Notes: generated by a model not told the origin, from the letters alone. DNA of 64,000 bases from Terriglobia bacterium (GCA_020073265.1 JAIQFN010000054.1:17712-81711), one strand, 5' to 3'; shown: positions 42,928-52,749, numbered from the stretch's first letter. Program-made: numbers and translations.

Positions 42928-44268
42928 ATGCCATCGATCCAACGAGTAGGTTTTGTGTCAGTGCTGCTGGCCGCGGCCGCCGCCGCGGTGTTCGCTCAGG
43001 CGGGGCCGGAACAGATCAAGCTGACGGTCGGCAAGAGCATCGTGATCGACTATCCAGCCGACATCGCGCGCATTTCGACCAGCAATCCGGATATCGTGGA
43101 CGCTTCCCCGGTTACGGCCCGCGAGGTGTTGCTGCACGGAAAAGGGTTTGGGACCGTGACGCTGGTGGTTTGGAGCAAGACCGGCCAGCGCAACTTCTAC
43201 AACATCGACGTCGAACAGAACCTGGAGCCGTACCGCCAGCTATTGAAGGAGACCTTCCCCAGGGAAGACATCCACGTGCAGTCCTCCCGGGACTCGCTGT
43301 CGCTTACCGGCCGCGTATCGAGCAAGGAGGTCGCCGACCGCGCCGCCGCGCTGGCTGGTCCGTTCGGCAAGACCATCGTGAACAATCTGCAGATCATGGC
43401 CGGACCGGTCGACAAACAGATTCTGCTGCGCGTCAAGTTCGCGGAACTGGACCGCACCGCTTCCAACCAGTTTGCGGTGAACCTGGTCTCCACCGGAGCC
43501 ACCAACACGATTGGGCGGGTCACGTCCGGTGGATCTCCGGCTCCGACGCCGGTCACCATTTCGGGCGGCACCGGACTGGCCGCCAACTCCACCTTCACCA
43601 TCTCTGACGCTTTGAATATCTTCGCGTTCCGCCCGGACCTCAATCTCGGCGTCCTGTTGAGGGCTCTGCAACAGCGCAACCTGCTCCAGATTCTGGCCGA
43701 ACCGAACCTGGTCACCAGCAACGGCAAAGAGGCCAGCTTCCTGGTGGGTGGCGAGTTTCCGATTCCGGTGCTGCAAGGCGGCGGCAATGCCGGCGCGGTC
43801 ACCATTCAGTTCCGCGAATTCGGCATCCGGCTTACGTTCAATCCGCAGTTGACCGAGAACAACACCATCCGCCTGTATGTGAAGCCGGAGGTTTCCTCGC
43901 TCGATTTCGCCAACGCGCTGTCCTTCAGCGGATTCACGATTCCGGCCCTTTCCTCACGCAAGATGGAAACCAACATCGAACTCGGCGAGGGGCAGAGTTT
44001 CGTCATTGCCGGGCTTATCGACAATCGTGTGACCGAAACCATTTCGCGCATTCCCGGTCTGGCCAATCTGCCGGTTCTCGGAAATCTATTCAAGAGCAAG
44101 CAGTTGGACAAGAACAATACGGAACTGGTGGTCATGGTGACGCCCGAGATCACCATGCCGCTGCAGCCGGGCGAGGCCAAGCCCATGCCGGCGATGCCCC
44201 GGGAATTCATGGCTCCGGCGACCCCCAACGCCGCGAACCCGCCGAACTCCACGCGGAGGTCGAAGTAG
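42928..44268 (+). CDS. cpaC: Tad secretin (CpaC/RcpA), outer-membrane channel
   Basis: A 446-residue secretin with a signal peptide (VSVLLAAAAAAVFAQA, cleavage about 24). The N-terminal domain has the pilus-specific BON/N0-like stretch VGKSIVIDYPADIARISTSNPDI, quoted as VIDYPADIARISTSNPDI; a BON-type segment (LTGRVSSKEVADRAAALA) follows; then the secretin core with VPIPVLQ-like SFLVGGEFPIPVLQ, LRLTFNP and the C-terminal SRIPGLANLPVLGNLFKS block. It forms the pore for the Flp pilus in the outer membrane. The 38-base gap before the CpaE gene holds the AGGAGCAGCCG site. Confidence 0.93.
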   Translation: MPSIQRVGFVSVLLAAAAAAVFAQAGPEQIKLTVGKSIVIDYPADIARISTSNPDIVDASPVTAREVLLHGKGFGTVTLVVWSKTGQRNFYNIDVEQNLEPYRQLLKETFPREDIHVQSSRDSLSLTGRVSSKEVADRAAALAGPFGKTIVNNLQIMAGPVDKQILLRVKFAELDRTASNQFAVNLVSTGATNTIGRVTSGGSPAPTPVTISGGTGLAANSTFTISDALNIFAFRPDLNLGVLLRALQQRNLLQILAEPNLVTSNGKEASFLVGGEFPIPVLQGGGNAGAVTIQFREFGIRLTFNPQLTENNTIRLYVKPEVSSLDFANALSFSGFTIPALSSRKMETNIELGEGQSFVIAGLIDNRVTETISRIPGLANLPVLGNLFKSKQLDKNNTELVVMVTPEITMPLQPGEAKPMPAMPREFMAPATPNAANPPNSTRRSK

Positions 44269-44306
44269 CCAGTGAAAGGGATAGCACCAGTGCGGAGGAG
44301 CAGCCG

Positions 44307-45497
44307 ATGACGCGCCGGGGGCCGGTTCTGACAGCTCTCGCGATCGTTCCCGATCGCCAACTCGCAGGCCAGTTCTCGAGTGCGATCGAGCGCTCCCGTA
44401 CGTTCCAGATCCTGTCCGAGTTCGAGTCCTATCCGCAGGCGCAGGCTCTGGAGGTGCGGCTGCGCCAAGTCAGACCCGATGTCGTCCTGCTGGACTTGGC
44501 GACGGACCCGGATGTAGCCTGCGACCTGATCCGAGGCATTGCATCGCTGAATCTGCAGTTGCATATCGTCGGCCTGCATGTTCGCAACGATTCGGACGCT
44601 ATTCTTCGGTCCTTGCGGATGGGCGCCAGCGAATTTCTGTACGCGCCTTTCGACCCCGAGATCCAGGCGGCCGCGGTGGCCCGGCTCCACCGGTTGCTGG
44701 AACCCAGTCCGGTTGACGAAGTGCAACCCGGCTCGATCGTGGCTTTCTCCAGCGCCAAGCCCGGCTCCGGAGCATCGACCTTGGCGGCGCAGACGGCGTT
44801 TGCGCTCCGAAGGGCCACGTCCAAGCGGGTGCTGCTGGCCGACTTCGATCTGATGGGAGGGATGATCGGCTTCTATCTGAAGCTGGCTCACACCAAGTCC
44901 TTGCTGGATGCCTTGCAGTCCGCCCATGAGTTGCACGAGTCGTCCTGGTCGACCCTGGTGGCCCCGTTCGATGGAGTGGATGTTCTGGCGGCCCCCGAGA
45001 CTCCTTATGTTGGCCAGGTGGACGCCTCGCGCCTGCATGCTGTCTTGGAACATGCCCGGCTCAACTACGACTGGGTGATCGTCGATCTGCCGGTGGTGTT
45101 CCAGCGTCTGAGCCTCATGGCGATTTCCGAATCAGACCGCGCCTTGCTGGTCTCGACCGCTGAATTGCCGAGCCTGCATCTGGCGCGGAAGGCTGTGAAT
45201 CTGCTGGAGCAGTTGGGATTCCCCAAGGAACGCTTTCAGATCGCCATCAACCGGATCAACCGGCGCGATGAGATCTCCGGGTCGGACATCGAACGATTGT
45301 TCAACTGCACTGTCAACACCCGGATCCCGAACGACTATTTCTCCCTGCACCGGGCGGTGACCCTTGGTCAGCCCGTGGACGGACACTCCGAACTCGGCAA
45401 GGCCATGCAGGGGTTGGCCGGGCAGTTGTCAGGCCGGGGCGGCAACGAACGGAAAAGAGTTGACCAAGCCGACTGGAGGGCCGTGCCCGTCGTTTAG
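44307..45497 (+). CDS. cpaE: Tad pilus localisation ATPase-like protein (CpaE/TadZ)
   Basis: A 396-residue protein of the ParA/MinD-like superfamily that places Tad pili at a pole. An atypical receiver domain comes first ([13 protein letters not shown]; Asp63 in VVLLDLA), then the nucleotide domain. The deviant Walker A reads KPGSGAST (151-158), where the usual GKS/GKT lysine is replaced by Ala, but the signature lysine of the MinD branch (Lys151) is retained. Later motifs are [12 protein letters not shown] and [11 protein letters not shown]. Such a loss has been described for TadZ-type proteins. The next gene cpaF follows after 12 bases. Confidence 0.88.
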   Translation: MTRRGPVLTALAIVPDRQLAGQFSSAIERSRTFQILSEFESYPQAQALEVRLRQVRPDVVLLDLATDPDVACDLIRGIASLNLQLHIVGLHVRNDSDAILRSLRMGASEFLYAPFDPEIQAAAVARLHRLLEPSPVDEVQPGSIVAFSSAKPGSGASTLAAQTAFALRRATSKRVLLADFDLMGGMIGFYLKLAHTKSLLDALQSAHELHESSWSTLVAPFDGVDVLAAPETPYVGQVDASRLHAVLEHARLNYDWVIVDLPVVFQRLSLMAISESDRALLVSTAELPSLHLARKAVNLLEQLGFPKERFQIAINRINRRDEISGSDIERLFNCTVNTRIPNDYFSLHRAVTLGQPVDGHSELGKAMQGLAGQLSGRGGNERKRVDQADWRAVPVV

Positions 45498-45509
45498 TGA
45501 AGACCGATT

Positions 45510-46877
45510 ATGTTTCCGAACCTAGAACCTAAATCATCGTCGTCGCCCCAGATGAGCTGGGAACAACGTCTGCTGAAGAGCGGCGGCAAATCCAAGGGCG
45601 CGCTGAAGCCCGAATACCAGGAGCTGAAGTTTACCCTCCACCGCAAGCTGGTGGACAAGATCAACCTGGAAGCGCTCGCCAGCATCGACAACCAGCGTGT
45701 GCGCAGCGAAGTGCGCCAGGCGCTTATCTCGTTGATCGATTCGGAACCGACGCTGCTCAGTTCTCTCGAGAAACAGCAGATCTGCGATGAAGTACTCGAC
45801 GAAGTATTTGGATTGGGACCCCTCGAGCCGCTGCTGCAGGATCCCACCATTTCCGACATTTTGGTGAACACCCACAAGTCGGTGTACATCGAGCGTAAAG
45901 GCCTGCTGGAACTCACCAACGTGACTTTCCGCGATTCCCAGCACCTGCTGCGGATCATCGACAAGATCGTCTCGCAGGTCGGTCGCCGGGTGGACCAATC
46001 GACGCCCATGGTAGACGCCCGCTTGAGCGACGGATCGCGCGTCAATGCCATCATTCCGCCCCTGGCGGTGGACGGGCCGCTGCTGTCCATTCGCCGCTTC
46101 AGCACCGACAAGCTGATGCCGCCCGATCTGGTGGAACGCTTCGCGACCACCCCGGGGATGATGGAGCTTCTGGAAGCGGCCGTGCGCGCCAAGCTGAACA
46201 TCATCATTGCCGGCGGAACGGGCGCTGGGAAAACCACGCTGCTCAACGCTCTTTCGGCGTTCATCTCTCCCAAAGAACGGATCGTGACCATCGAAGACGC
46301 GGCCGAGTTGCAATTGAAGCAGCCGCACGTCGCGCGCCTGGAAACCCGTCCGCCCAACCTGGAAGGCAGCGGCGCAGTGCGGCAGCGCGAACTGCTGGTC
46401 AACAGCCTGCGTATGCGCCCGGACCGCATCGTGGTCGGCGAGGTCCGCGGCGAGGAAGCTCTGGACATGCTGCAGGCCATGAATACCGGCCACGACGGTT
46501 CGCTGACCACCGTCCACGCCAACAGCCCCCGCGATGCCATCTCCCGCCTGGAGGTCATGGTGGCGCTGGCCAACGCCAACATGCAACTGGTATCCATCCG
46601 CCAGCAAATCGCCAGCGCCGTGCATCTGCTGGTGCAGGCGGCGCGGTTGAGCGACGGCTCGCGGCGCGTAGTCAGCCTCACCGAAGTGACCGGTATGGAA
46701 GGCGACGTGGTGACGCTGCAGGATATCTTCGTTTTCGAGAAACGCGGTTTGAATCCGGATGGGCGCGTGGTGGGCCGCTTCGCCGCCACTGGAATCCGGC
46801 CCAAGTTCTATGAAAAGCTGCTGGCCGCGGGCATCCGCCTGCGGGCCGACCTGTTCGACGAAGTGGTGGAGGTCTGA
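45510..46877 (+). CDS. cpaF: Tad secretion ATPase (CpaF/TadA)
   Basis: A 455-residue type II/IV secretion ATPase that powers pilus assembly and may also power retraction. Walker A is GGTGAGKTT at 235-243; the Asp box (IEDAAELQL), Walker B ([16 protein letters not shown]) and His box ([12 protein letters not shown]) follow in the normal order. The N-terminal helical domain (about 40-110, [20 protein letters not shown]) is complete. It lies between cpaE and the tadB and tadC genes, 5 bases from tadB. ATG start with GACCGATT upstream; the ribosome site is poor. Confidence 0.95.
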   Translation: MFPNLEPKSSSSPQMSWEQRLLKSGGKSKGALKPEYQELKFTLHRKLVDKINLEALASIDNQRVRSEVRQALISLIDSEPTLLSSLEKQQICDEVLDEVFGLGPLEPLLQDPTISDILVNTHKSVYIERKGLLELTNVTFRDSQHLLRIIDKIVSQVGRRVDQSTPMVDARLSDGSRVNAIIPPLAVDGPLLSIRRFSTDKLMPPDLVERFATTPGMMELLEAAVRAKLNIIIAGGTGAGKTTLLNALSAFISPKERIVTIEDAAELQLKQPHVARLETRPPNLEGSGAVRQRELLVNSLRMRPDRIVVGEVRGEEALDMLQAMNTGHDGSLTTVHANSPRDAISRLEVMVALANANMQLVSIRQQIASAVHLLVQAARLSDGSRRVVSLTEVTGMEGDVVTLQDIFVFEKRGLNPDGRVVGRFAATGIRPKFYEKLLAAGIRLRADLFDEVVEV

Positions 46878-46882
46878 TCGCC

Positions 46883-47854
46883 ATGCCGACTTTTGTTCTC
46901 GTCGTCGTTCTGGTTTGGGTCTGCGCGCTGCTGGTCTGGTGGGCCTGTTCGAACGCCTTTCGGCACTCCGATCTGGACAAACTGAAGAGCCGCCTGTTGG
47001 GCAGCAGCAAGCCCAAGAAGGCCAAGACCACCAGCATCGGCGCGTTGATTCAAAGCGACGAAAAGAACAAACTGCTGGCCGCCAAGTTTCTGCAGCGCTT
47101 TCAATTGCAGGCCAAGCTCGAGGAAATGCTGGAGCAGGCTGGTTTGCGTTGGAGCACGCACCGGCTGGTGAATACCAGCCTGATCGCGGTGGTGGCAGCT
47201 TGGGCCGTGGCCTGGCTGATGCTGCCGGATCAATTCCGGCGGCTCTCCTACCTGGTTGGGCTGGCGGCGGGAACCCTTCCCATCTACTACGTGCTGCGCA
47301 AGCGCAAGGCGCGCATGTTCCGCTTCGAGGAGCTTTTTCCCGAGAGCCTGGAGTTCGTGGCGCGTTCCATGCGCGCCGGCCACGCGTTCTCGGTATCGCT
47401 TGAAATGATTCAGCGCGAATTCCAGGAGCCGTTGGCCGGGGAGTTCCGGCGTACCTTCGAGGAGCACAACCTCGGGCTGCCGCTCGATGACGCGCTGCTG
47501 AAACTCTCCCAGCGCGTGCCGTCGCTGGACGTGCACTTTTTCGTGTCGGCGGTCCTGCTGCAGAAGCGAACCGGCGGCAACCTGGCTGAAATTCTGGACA
47601 AGCTCGCCTACGTGATCCGCGAGCGGTTCAAGCTGCGCGGCCGGATTCGAGCCATCAGCGCGCATGGCCGCATGACCGGCGCCGCGCTGACCTGTATTCC
47701 GATCGCGGTGGCCGTGATCATGTTCTACGTCAACCCCGAGTACGTCAAGTTCTTTTTCTTGGATGACGTGGGCAACATCATGTTGGGCGCCGCCGCCTGT
47801 CTGCAAATCATCGGCTACACCATTATCAAGCAGATCGTGAAAATCGAGATTTAA
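46883..47854 (+). CDS. tadB: Tad inner-membrane platform protein TadB
   Basis: A 323-residue inner-membrane platform protein. An N-terminal helix (FVLVVVLVWVCALLVWWAC) and two central helices (about 88-135) precede the T2SSF-type cytoplasmic domain, with RFEELFPESLEFVARSMRAGHAF as its typical opening (core: PESLEFVARSMRAGHAF) and VHFFVSAVLLQKRTGGNLAE near 222; two helices close the protein. It works with TadC to seat the pilin on the ATPase. It is 5 bases after cpaF and 3 bases before tadC. Confidence 0.93.
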   Translation: MPTFVLVVVLVWVCALLVWWACSNAFRHSDLDKLKSRLLGSSKPKKAKTTSIGALIQSDEKNKLLAAKFLQRFQLQAKLEEMLEQAGLRWSTHRLVNTSLIAVVAAWAVAWLMLPDQFRRLSYLVGLAAGTLPIYYVLRKRKARMFRFEELFPESLEFVARSMRAGHAFSVSLEMIQREFQEPLAGEFRRTFEEHNLGLPLDDALLKLSQRVPSLDVHFFVSAVLLQKRTGGNLAEILDKLAYVIRERFKLRGRIRAISAHGRMTGAALTCIPIAVAVIMFYVNPEYVKFFFLDDVGNIMLGAAACLQIIGYTIIKQIVKIEI

Positions 47855-47857
47855 GCC

Positions 47858-48778
47858 ATGCCTTTGTTGATCGCCTTATTCGTATTTGTGGTGTTCGCGG
47901 CCGGCCTTTCCTACGCTGGCATGCGGCTGTACGTCAAGCCCAAGGAAGCCATCGAGCGCGTAGCGGGCACCAGCACGCGCGGCAACGAAGTCGCGCCCAT
48001 CCATCCCAGCCTGATCTTCCACGACATCGTCAAGCGGCTGGGCAACCTGGTTCCGGCGTCGCCCAAAGACGTCACCGTGATGCAGCGCAGGCTGATCCGG
48101 GCCGGTTACCGGAATCCCAACGCTCTGAAGATCCTGTACGGAGCGAAAGCGCTCTTTGGAGTGTTGATCCCGGCGCTCACTGCGTTGGTGCTGCTCAATG
48201 CTTCGCTCGTCCAGAGCAACAAATTTGCCGCGATTCTGGCTGCGCTGGCGGTCGGCTTCTTTGGCCCGAACGAGTTCGTCCGCATGGCCGCCAAGCGGCG
48301 CCAGCAGCGGATTCATCGCGGATTGGCCAATTCGTTGGACCTGATGGTGGTCTGCGTGGAGTCAGGTCTGGGACTCGACCAGGCCGTCATGCAGGTGTCC
48401 AAGGAACTGGAGCACGCGCATCCGGAGATCAGCGAAGAGCTGGCCATCGTCAATCTCGAGTTGAAAGCCGGAAAACGCCGCGCCGAGGCTTTGCGAAATC
48501 TTGCGGACCGAACCGCGGTGGAAGACCTCAAGAAGCTGGTGGCCGTATTGATTCAAGCCGACCGCTTCGGTACCGGCGTGGCCCAGAGCTTGCGCGCCCA
48601 CTCGGATTTCATGCGCGTTCAGGCCCGGCAGATCGCCGAAGAGAAGGCCGCCAAGCTGGGCGTGAAACTGGTGTTCCCGATCTTCTTTTGTATTCTGCCC
48701 TCCTTGTTCGTGGTGACGGTGGGGCCGGTGGTAATGAAAATCGTGCGGGAGCTGCTCCCCATGATGAACAACATGTAG
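47858..48778 (+). CDS. tadC: Tad inner-membrane platform protein TadC
   Basis: A 306-residue partner of TadB. It has an N-terminal helix (LLIALFVFVVFAAGLSYAG), a helix pair near 100-140, and the T2SSF domain with SLDLMVVCVESGLGLDQAV and DRFGTGVAQSLRAHSDFMR, ending in helices at FPIFFCILPSLFVVTVGPVV. All landmarks are in normal places. It is the last core gene of the locus. A 30-residue membrane peptide gene follows 31 bases downstream. Confidence 0.93.
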   Translation: MPLLIALFVFVVFAAGLSYAGMRLYVKPKEAIERVAGTSTRGNEVAPIHPSLIFHDIVKRLGNLVPASPKDVTVMQRRLIRAGYRNPNALKILYGAKALFGVLIPALTALVLLNASLVQSNKFAAILAALAVGFFGPNEFVRMAAKRRQQRIHRGLANSLDLMVVCVESGLGLDQAVMQVSKELEHAHPEISEELAIVNLELKAGKRRAEALRNLADRTAVEDLKKLVAVLIQADRFGTGVAQSLRAHSDFMRVQARQIAEEKAAKLGVKLVFPIFFCILPSLFVVTVGPVVMKIVRELLPMMNNM

Positions 48779-48809
48779 CGGAAAATTTTCGCGGGAAAGG
48801 AGAAAAACG

Positions 48810-48902
48810 ATGGATAGCTCGATGATTCGCATCGTTTGCGCGGTGCTGGCGGTCCTGTTTTTGGGGCTGATCGTTTTGCGACGCAAGAAAAGCGCCGAGT
48901 AA
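48810..48902 (+). CDS. 30-residue single-helix membrane peptide
   Basis: A very short frame not otherwise called: ATG at 48810, stop TAA at 48900-48902. The ribosome site GAAAGGAG lies 7 bases before the ATG. The product has a short polar head (MDSSM), one hydrophobic helix (IRIVCAVLAVLFLGLIVL, residues 6-23) and a basic tail RRKKSAE, a shape like LPXTG/sortase-type membrane anchors or small regulatory membrane peptides. It ends the tad gene set and is the only pilin-sized product there, but lacks a leader-peptidase site, so a pilin role is unlikely. Confidence 0.5.
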   Translation: MDSSMIRIVCAVLAVLFLGLIVLRRKKSAE

Positions 48903-48981
48903 CGCGTTCCGTTCGCAGGCTGCGAGCTGCGCCGGCAGGAGGAACTCCGGGCGCACGCTCGGCTTGGGCGTGAGTTGATTG

Positions 48982-49020
48982 GTGAGGTGGAGGCGCGGCC
49001 TTCGGTAGGCCGTGCCTCAC
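48982..49020. repeat. Strong hairpin between the tad locus and the next gene
   Basis: GTGAGG (48982-48987) pairs with CCTCAC (49015-49020), and after a six-base bulge CGCGGCC pairs with GGCCGTG around the loop TTCGGTA. There is no U-tract after it on the plus strand, so it may be a weak terminator, an mRNA-processing or protein-binding site, or a dispersed REP-like unit. Confidence 0.55.
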
Positions 49021-49071
49021 AAAACCCCGGCTCGATGAGCTGGAGATTTCGTTTTTTGGGAGTGCACGATT

Positions 49072-52000
49072 ATGTTGAGCAAGTCTTATTGTTGGAAGGC
49101 CGCTCTGGCCGTGGCGTTCGCCGCCGCGGCATGGGGAGGCACGTTCGGCAAGGTGGTGTCGATCGGCGGACATGCCTCCGATGTAGCCCTGGACGAAGCG
49201 CGGGGAGTGCTATACATAGCCAACTTCACCGCCAATCGGGTCGAGGTCATGTCGCTCGGAAGCAAGACGATCCAGACCTCGATCAACGTAGCCGCCCAGC
49301 CTAGCGCGCTGGCTCTTTCTCCCGACGGCCGATTCCTGGTGGTCGCGCACTTCGGAAACGCCGAGGCTCCGGGTTCCTCAACCAATGCGTTGACGGTGAT
49401 CGATCTGACCAGCAACGCCAAACAGACCTTCGCCCTGGGGAGTGCTCCGCTGGGCGTGGCATTCGGCATCGACGGCCAGGCGTTGGTGGTCACCTCCACG
49501 GATTTCCTGCTGTTTGATCCGGTGAGCGGGACCACCGTTGAACTGGATACCATAGCGGGCGTCTCGGCCAAGACCCTGCCGCAGCCGGCTGGAAGCACGC
49601 CCGCCAGCATCGTGGCGGCTTCGGTGGCCGCCTCGGCCGACGGCCTGGTGATCTATGGTTTCGGGGACACGCTGCTGTTCCGCTACGATGTAACCACCAA
49701 AGCGATCAGCGCCGGTCTTTATACTTCCAGCCCGCCGCTCGGCCCGCGCGCGGTCAGCGTCAGCCAGGACGGGTCCTATTTCACCGCCGGCTGGGCTCTC
49801 AAGGATCCGGCCTTTTTCAACATCTCCCAGTTTCCCAATCCGTCCGGGGCGCTGAACATTGGCACCAGCGCGATCGACTCGGCGCACAACACGATTTACG
49901 CTCAAATTCCGGCGCCCGGAACCAGCACCACCGGTCCGGTGCTGCAGATCGTCGATGCCGACAACCTGACGGTACGCAGCCAGATCAATCTTCCCGAGAA
50001 TTTCGCAGGCAAGAGCACACTCTCCAACGATGGCTCCACTTTATACGGGGTTTCAGACAGCGGCGTGATGGTGCTCCCGGTCGGTTCCCTGGCGCAGACC
50101 CATCGAGTTGCCGCCACCCAGCAAGACCTGGTGTTCCGGGGCAACTTCTGCGACCGGTCGGTCGCTACGCAGACCTTGACCATCACGGATCCGGGCGGCG
50201 GGAATACCGCTTTTTCGATTTCCAGCAACACCACCGGCCTGAACATCAGCCCCAGCTCGGGCGTTACGCCGGCCACGGTGAAAGTCACCGTGGACCCCAA
50301 TGCGTTCGCCAACCAGAAGGGGACCGTGGTGGCTACCCTCACGATCCAATCCAGCCAGGCCATCAACATCCCGACGCCGGTCCGCGTGCTGATCAACTCA
50401 CGGGAGCCGGACCAGCGCGGCACCTTTGTCGACCTGCCGGGCACGCTGGTGGACGTTGTCTCAGATCCCACGCAGGACCGTTTCTACATTCTTCGCCAGG
50501 ATCTCAATCAGGTCCAGGTGTTTGATGGGACCAACAACTTGCTGATCGCCACTCTGCGCACCGGCAACACGCCTAAAGGAATGGCCATCACCTTCGACCG
50601 GCGCTTCCTGCTGGTGGGCTGCGACAATTCGCACTACGTCAACGTTTTCGATCTGGAAACGCTGCAGGCCATGCCCCCGGTGCGGATGTTCAACGGGGAT
50701 TACGTGCAATCGCTGGCGTCTTCTGCCAACGCCATTCTGGCGGTGACACGCAACGCCTCGGGCGGCGACCCGACCATTCATAGCATCGATCTGGTCAACC
50801 GTACCAGCACGCGCTTGCCCACCCTGGGTGTCTATCAGAACAAAGTAGCGCTGAACTCGGTAATGACGTCTTCCTCCAACGGGTCCTCGATCCTGATAGC
50901 GTCCTCGGACGGCAACGTGATGCTCTACGACGCCAACACCAATTCATTCACGGTTTCTCGCAAGGACTTTGGCTCGCTGTCGGGCGCCTACGCCGCCTCC
51001 AACTTCAACCAGTACGTGGTGGGTAACAATCTGCTGGATTCGTCGCTGGTCCCGATAGCCCAGCTTGAGTCGGGAACCGGCTCTTCCTCCGGATTTGCGT
51101 TTCTGGATCAGGGGGGATTTCGCTCCACGGCGCCGGCGGCGGCCGGCGGCGGCCAGAGCTCGGCGCCGGGCATCATCCAGCGGCTCGATCTGACCAACAT
51201 TACCAGCGCGGTGAGCCATGCCACCCCCATGGCGGAAGCTCCGCTACTCGGGGGCGCCGGGTCGGCGTTCACGCGGACCTTGGCGCCGCTCTACAGCCGT
51301 TCCGCCATCATCAGCCTGTCGGTTTCCGGCTTTACGGTCTTGCCGTTCAACTACGACGCCGCCGTGGCTCCGCCGCACATCAATTCCATCGTGAACGCAG
51401 CCGACCTGACCGCGGCCGTTGCTCCGGGCGGATTGATCTCCGTCTTCGGGTCGCAACTGAGTCCCGTCAATCTGGCCACCTCAGAGATCCCGCTTCCCAC
51501 CGCGCTGGCCGACAGCTGTCTCAGCGTGAATGGCGAGCCGGTGCCGATCATGTTCGTTTCGCCCAGCCAAGTGAACGCCCAGATGCCGTTTGAAGCCATC
51601 GGCAACGTGACCCTCATTCTGCGCACTCCGGGCGGCACCAGCGACAACTACAACCTGCAGGTTCTGCCCGGCGCTCCTAGCGTCTTCCGTTCCGGAACGG
51701 CCGGCCCGGAGACCAATCTGCCGACCATCGTCCGCGCCGACGACGGGCTGCTGGTAACCGACTCGCATCCCGTTCATAGAAAAGACAACCAGTACCTGGT
51801 CATCTATCTCACTGGCCTCGGCCAGACCAGTCCGGCGGTCGGAAACGGCCTGCCGGCTCCCATGAACCCGCTGGCCGTCGCTCTCAACGTGCCCACCGTA
51901 AAGCTGGGCGGCGTGCAGCTGCCAGTCGCCTTCTACGGGCTGACGCCCGGAGAGGTGGGCGTCTACCAGATCAATGTAAAGATCACCAGCAACGTTCCGG

Positions 52001-52074
52001 CCGGTCTGTCTGTACCGCTGGAAATATCGCAAGGTTCGAGCGCGACCTCGCTTTCCGTGCGCGTTGTGGATTAG
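49072..52074 (+). CDS. Secreted beta-propeller protein with Solibacter C-terminal domain
   Basis: A 1000-residue exported protein with a signal peptide (MLSKSYCWKAALAVAFAAAA). A YVTN-type propeller comes first (about 25-330; ALDEARGVLYIANFTANRVE, then ALSPDGRFLVVAHFG), then a BACON-like sandwich (ISSNTTGLNISPSSGVTPAT, about 375-445), a second propeller (about 450-745; FYILRQDLNQVQVFDG) and the 'Solibacter' C-terminal domain (from about 765; SIVNAADLTAAVAPGGLISV and FVSPSQVNAQMPFEA). It is probably a surface protein that binds a ligand or another protein. It starts at an ATG behind GGGAG. The next gene is a barrel protein 14 bases downstream. Confidence 0.85.
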   Translation: MLSKSYCWKAALAVAFAAAAWGGTFGKVVSIGGHASDVALDEARGVLYIANFTANRVEVMSLGSKTIQTSINVAAQPSALALSPDGRFLVVAHFGNAEAPGSSTNALTVIDLTSNAKQTFALGSAPLGVAFGIDGQALVVTSTDFLLFDPVSGTTVELDTIAGVSAKTLPQPAGSTPASIVAASVAASADGLVIYGFGDTLLFRYDVTTKAISAGLYTSSPPLGPRAVSVSQDGSYFTAGWALKDPAFFNISQFPNPSGALNIGTSAIDSAHNTIYAQIPAPGTSTTGPVLQIVDADNLTVRSQINLPENFAGKSTLSNDGSTLYGVSDSGVMVLPVGSLAQTHRVAATQQDLVFRGNFCDRSVATQTLTITDPGGGNTAFSISSNTTGLNISPSSGVTPATVKVTVDPNAFANQKGTVVATLTIQSSQAINIPTPVRVLINSREPDQRGTFVDLPGTLVDVVSDPTQDRFYILRQDLNQVQVFDGTNNLLIATLRTGNTPKGMAITFDRRFLLVGCDNSHYVNVFDLETLQAMPPVRMFNGDYVQSLASSANAILAVTRNASGGDPTIHSIDLVNRTSTRLPTLGVYQNKVALNSVMTSSSNGSSILIASSDGNVMLYDANTNSFTVSRKDFGSLSGAYAASNFNQYVVGNNLLDSSLVPIAQLESGTGSSSGFAFLDQGGFRSTAPAAAGGGQSSAPGIIQRLDLTNITSAVSHATPMAEAPLLGGAGSAFTRTLAPLYSRSAIISLSVSGFTVLPFNYDAAVAPPHINSIVNAADLTAAVAPGGLISVFGSQLSPVNLATSEIPLPTALADSCLSVNGEPVPIMFVSPSQVNAQMPFEAIGNVTLILRTPGGTSDNYNLQVLPGAPSVFRSGTAGPETNLPTIVRADDGLLVTDSHPVHRKDNQYLVIYLTGLGQTSPAVGNGLPAPMNPLAVALNVPTVKLGGVQLPVAFYGLTPGEVGVYQINVKITSNVPAGLSVPLEISQGSSATSLSVRVVD

Positions 52075-52088
52075 AATAGAGGACAACT

Positions 52089-52730
52089 ATGAAACATTTC
52101 GCTTCCGTTATGTTTTTTACGCTGTTGGCCACCGCGCCGGCGGCGCTGGCTCAAAGGTGGGAACTGGGTCTCGCCGGAGGCGGCAGCTTCTTCACCAAAC
52201 AAACCTTCAAGAACCCCGCGGGGAACGCTGACGCGGGCTTCTCCAATGGCATCGCCGTGAGCGGCTGGCTGGGCAACAACACCAGCAACCTGATCGGCGG
52301 AGAGCTGCGCTACGACTACGAACGCTCCGACCTGAAGCTATCCTCCGGCGGCACCAACGTCAGCTTCGGCGGCCAGACCAACGCCGTGCACTACGATTTT
52401 CTGCTGCATTTCGCGCCCAGCGAAGCGCATGTGCGGCCCTTCATCGCGGGCGGCGCGGGTGTGAAAGTCTACTCCGGCACCGGCACGGAACAGGCCTTCC
52501 AGCCGCTCTCCAACATCGCGCTGCTGACCCGGACCAGCCAGGTCGAGCCGATGGTGTCGGTCGGCGGTGGCGTCAAGTTCAGCCTGGCCAAGTCCACGCT
52601 GTTGCGGGTGGAGGTTCACGACTACCTCACGCCATTTCCGAAAAACGTGATCGCTCCCGCACAGGGATCCAAGATCGGCGGCTGGCTCTCGGACTTCGTC
52701 GTCTCGGCCGGCTTAAGCTTCCTGTTCTAA
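52089..52730 (+). CDS. Outer-membrane beta-barrel protein
   Basis: A 213-residue protein with a signal peptide (MFFTLLATAPAALAQ, cleavage near residue 21). The mature part is a chain of alternating hydrophobic strands and Gly-rich turns (WELGLAGGGSFF, GIAVSGWLGNN, GELRYDYERSDLKL, VSVGGGVKFSLA), and it ends in FVVSAGLSFLF with the terminal Phe typical of barrel proteins. It likely has eight strands, of the OmpA/OmpW-like size. It is 14 bases after the propeller gene and 19 bases before the decaheme cytochrome, so it belongs to the same run. Confidence 0.82.
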   Translation: MKHFASVMFFTLLATAPAALAQRWELGLAGGGSFFTKQTFKNPAGNADAGFSNGIAVSGWLGNNTSNLIGGELRYDYERSDLKLSSGGTNVSFGGQTNAVHYDFLLHFAPSEAHVRPFIAGGAGVKVYSGTGTEQAFQPLSNIALLTRTSQVEPMVSVGGGVKFSLAKSTLLRVEVHDYLTPFPKNVIAPAQGSKIGGWLSDFVVSAGLSFLF

Positions 52731-52749
52731 GTGTTTTATAGTTGAGGTA

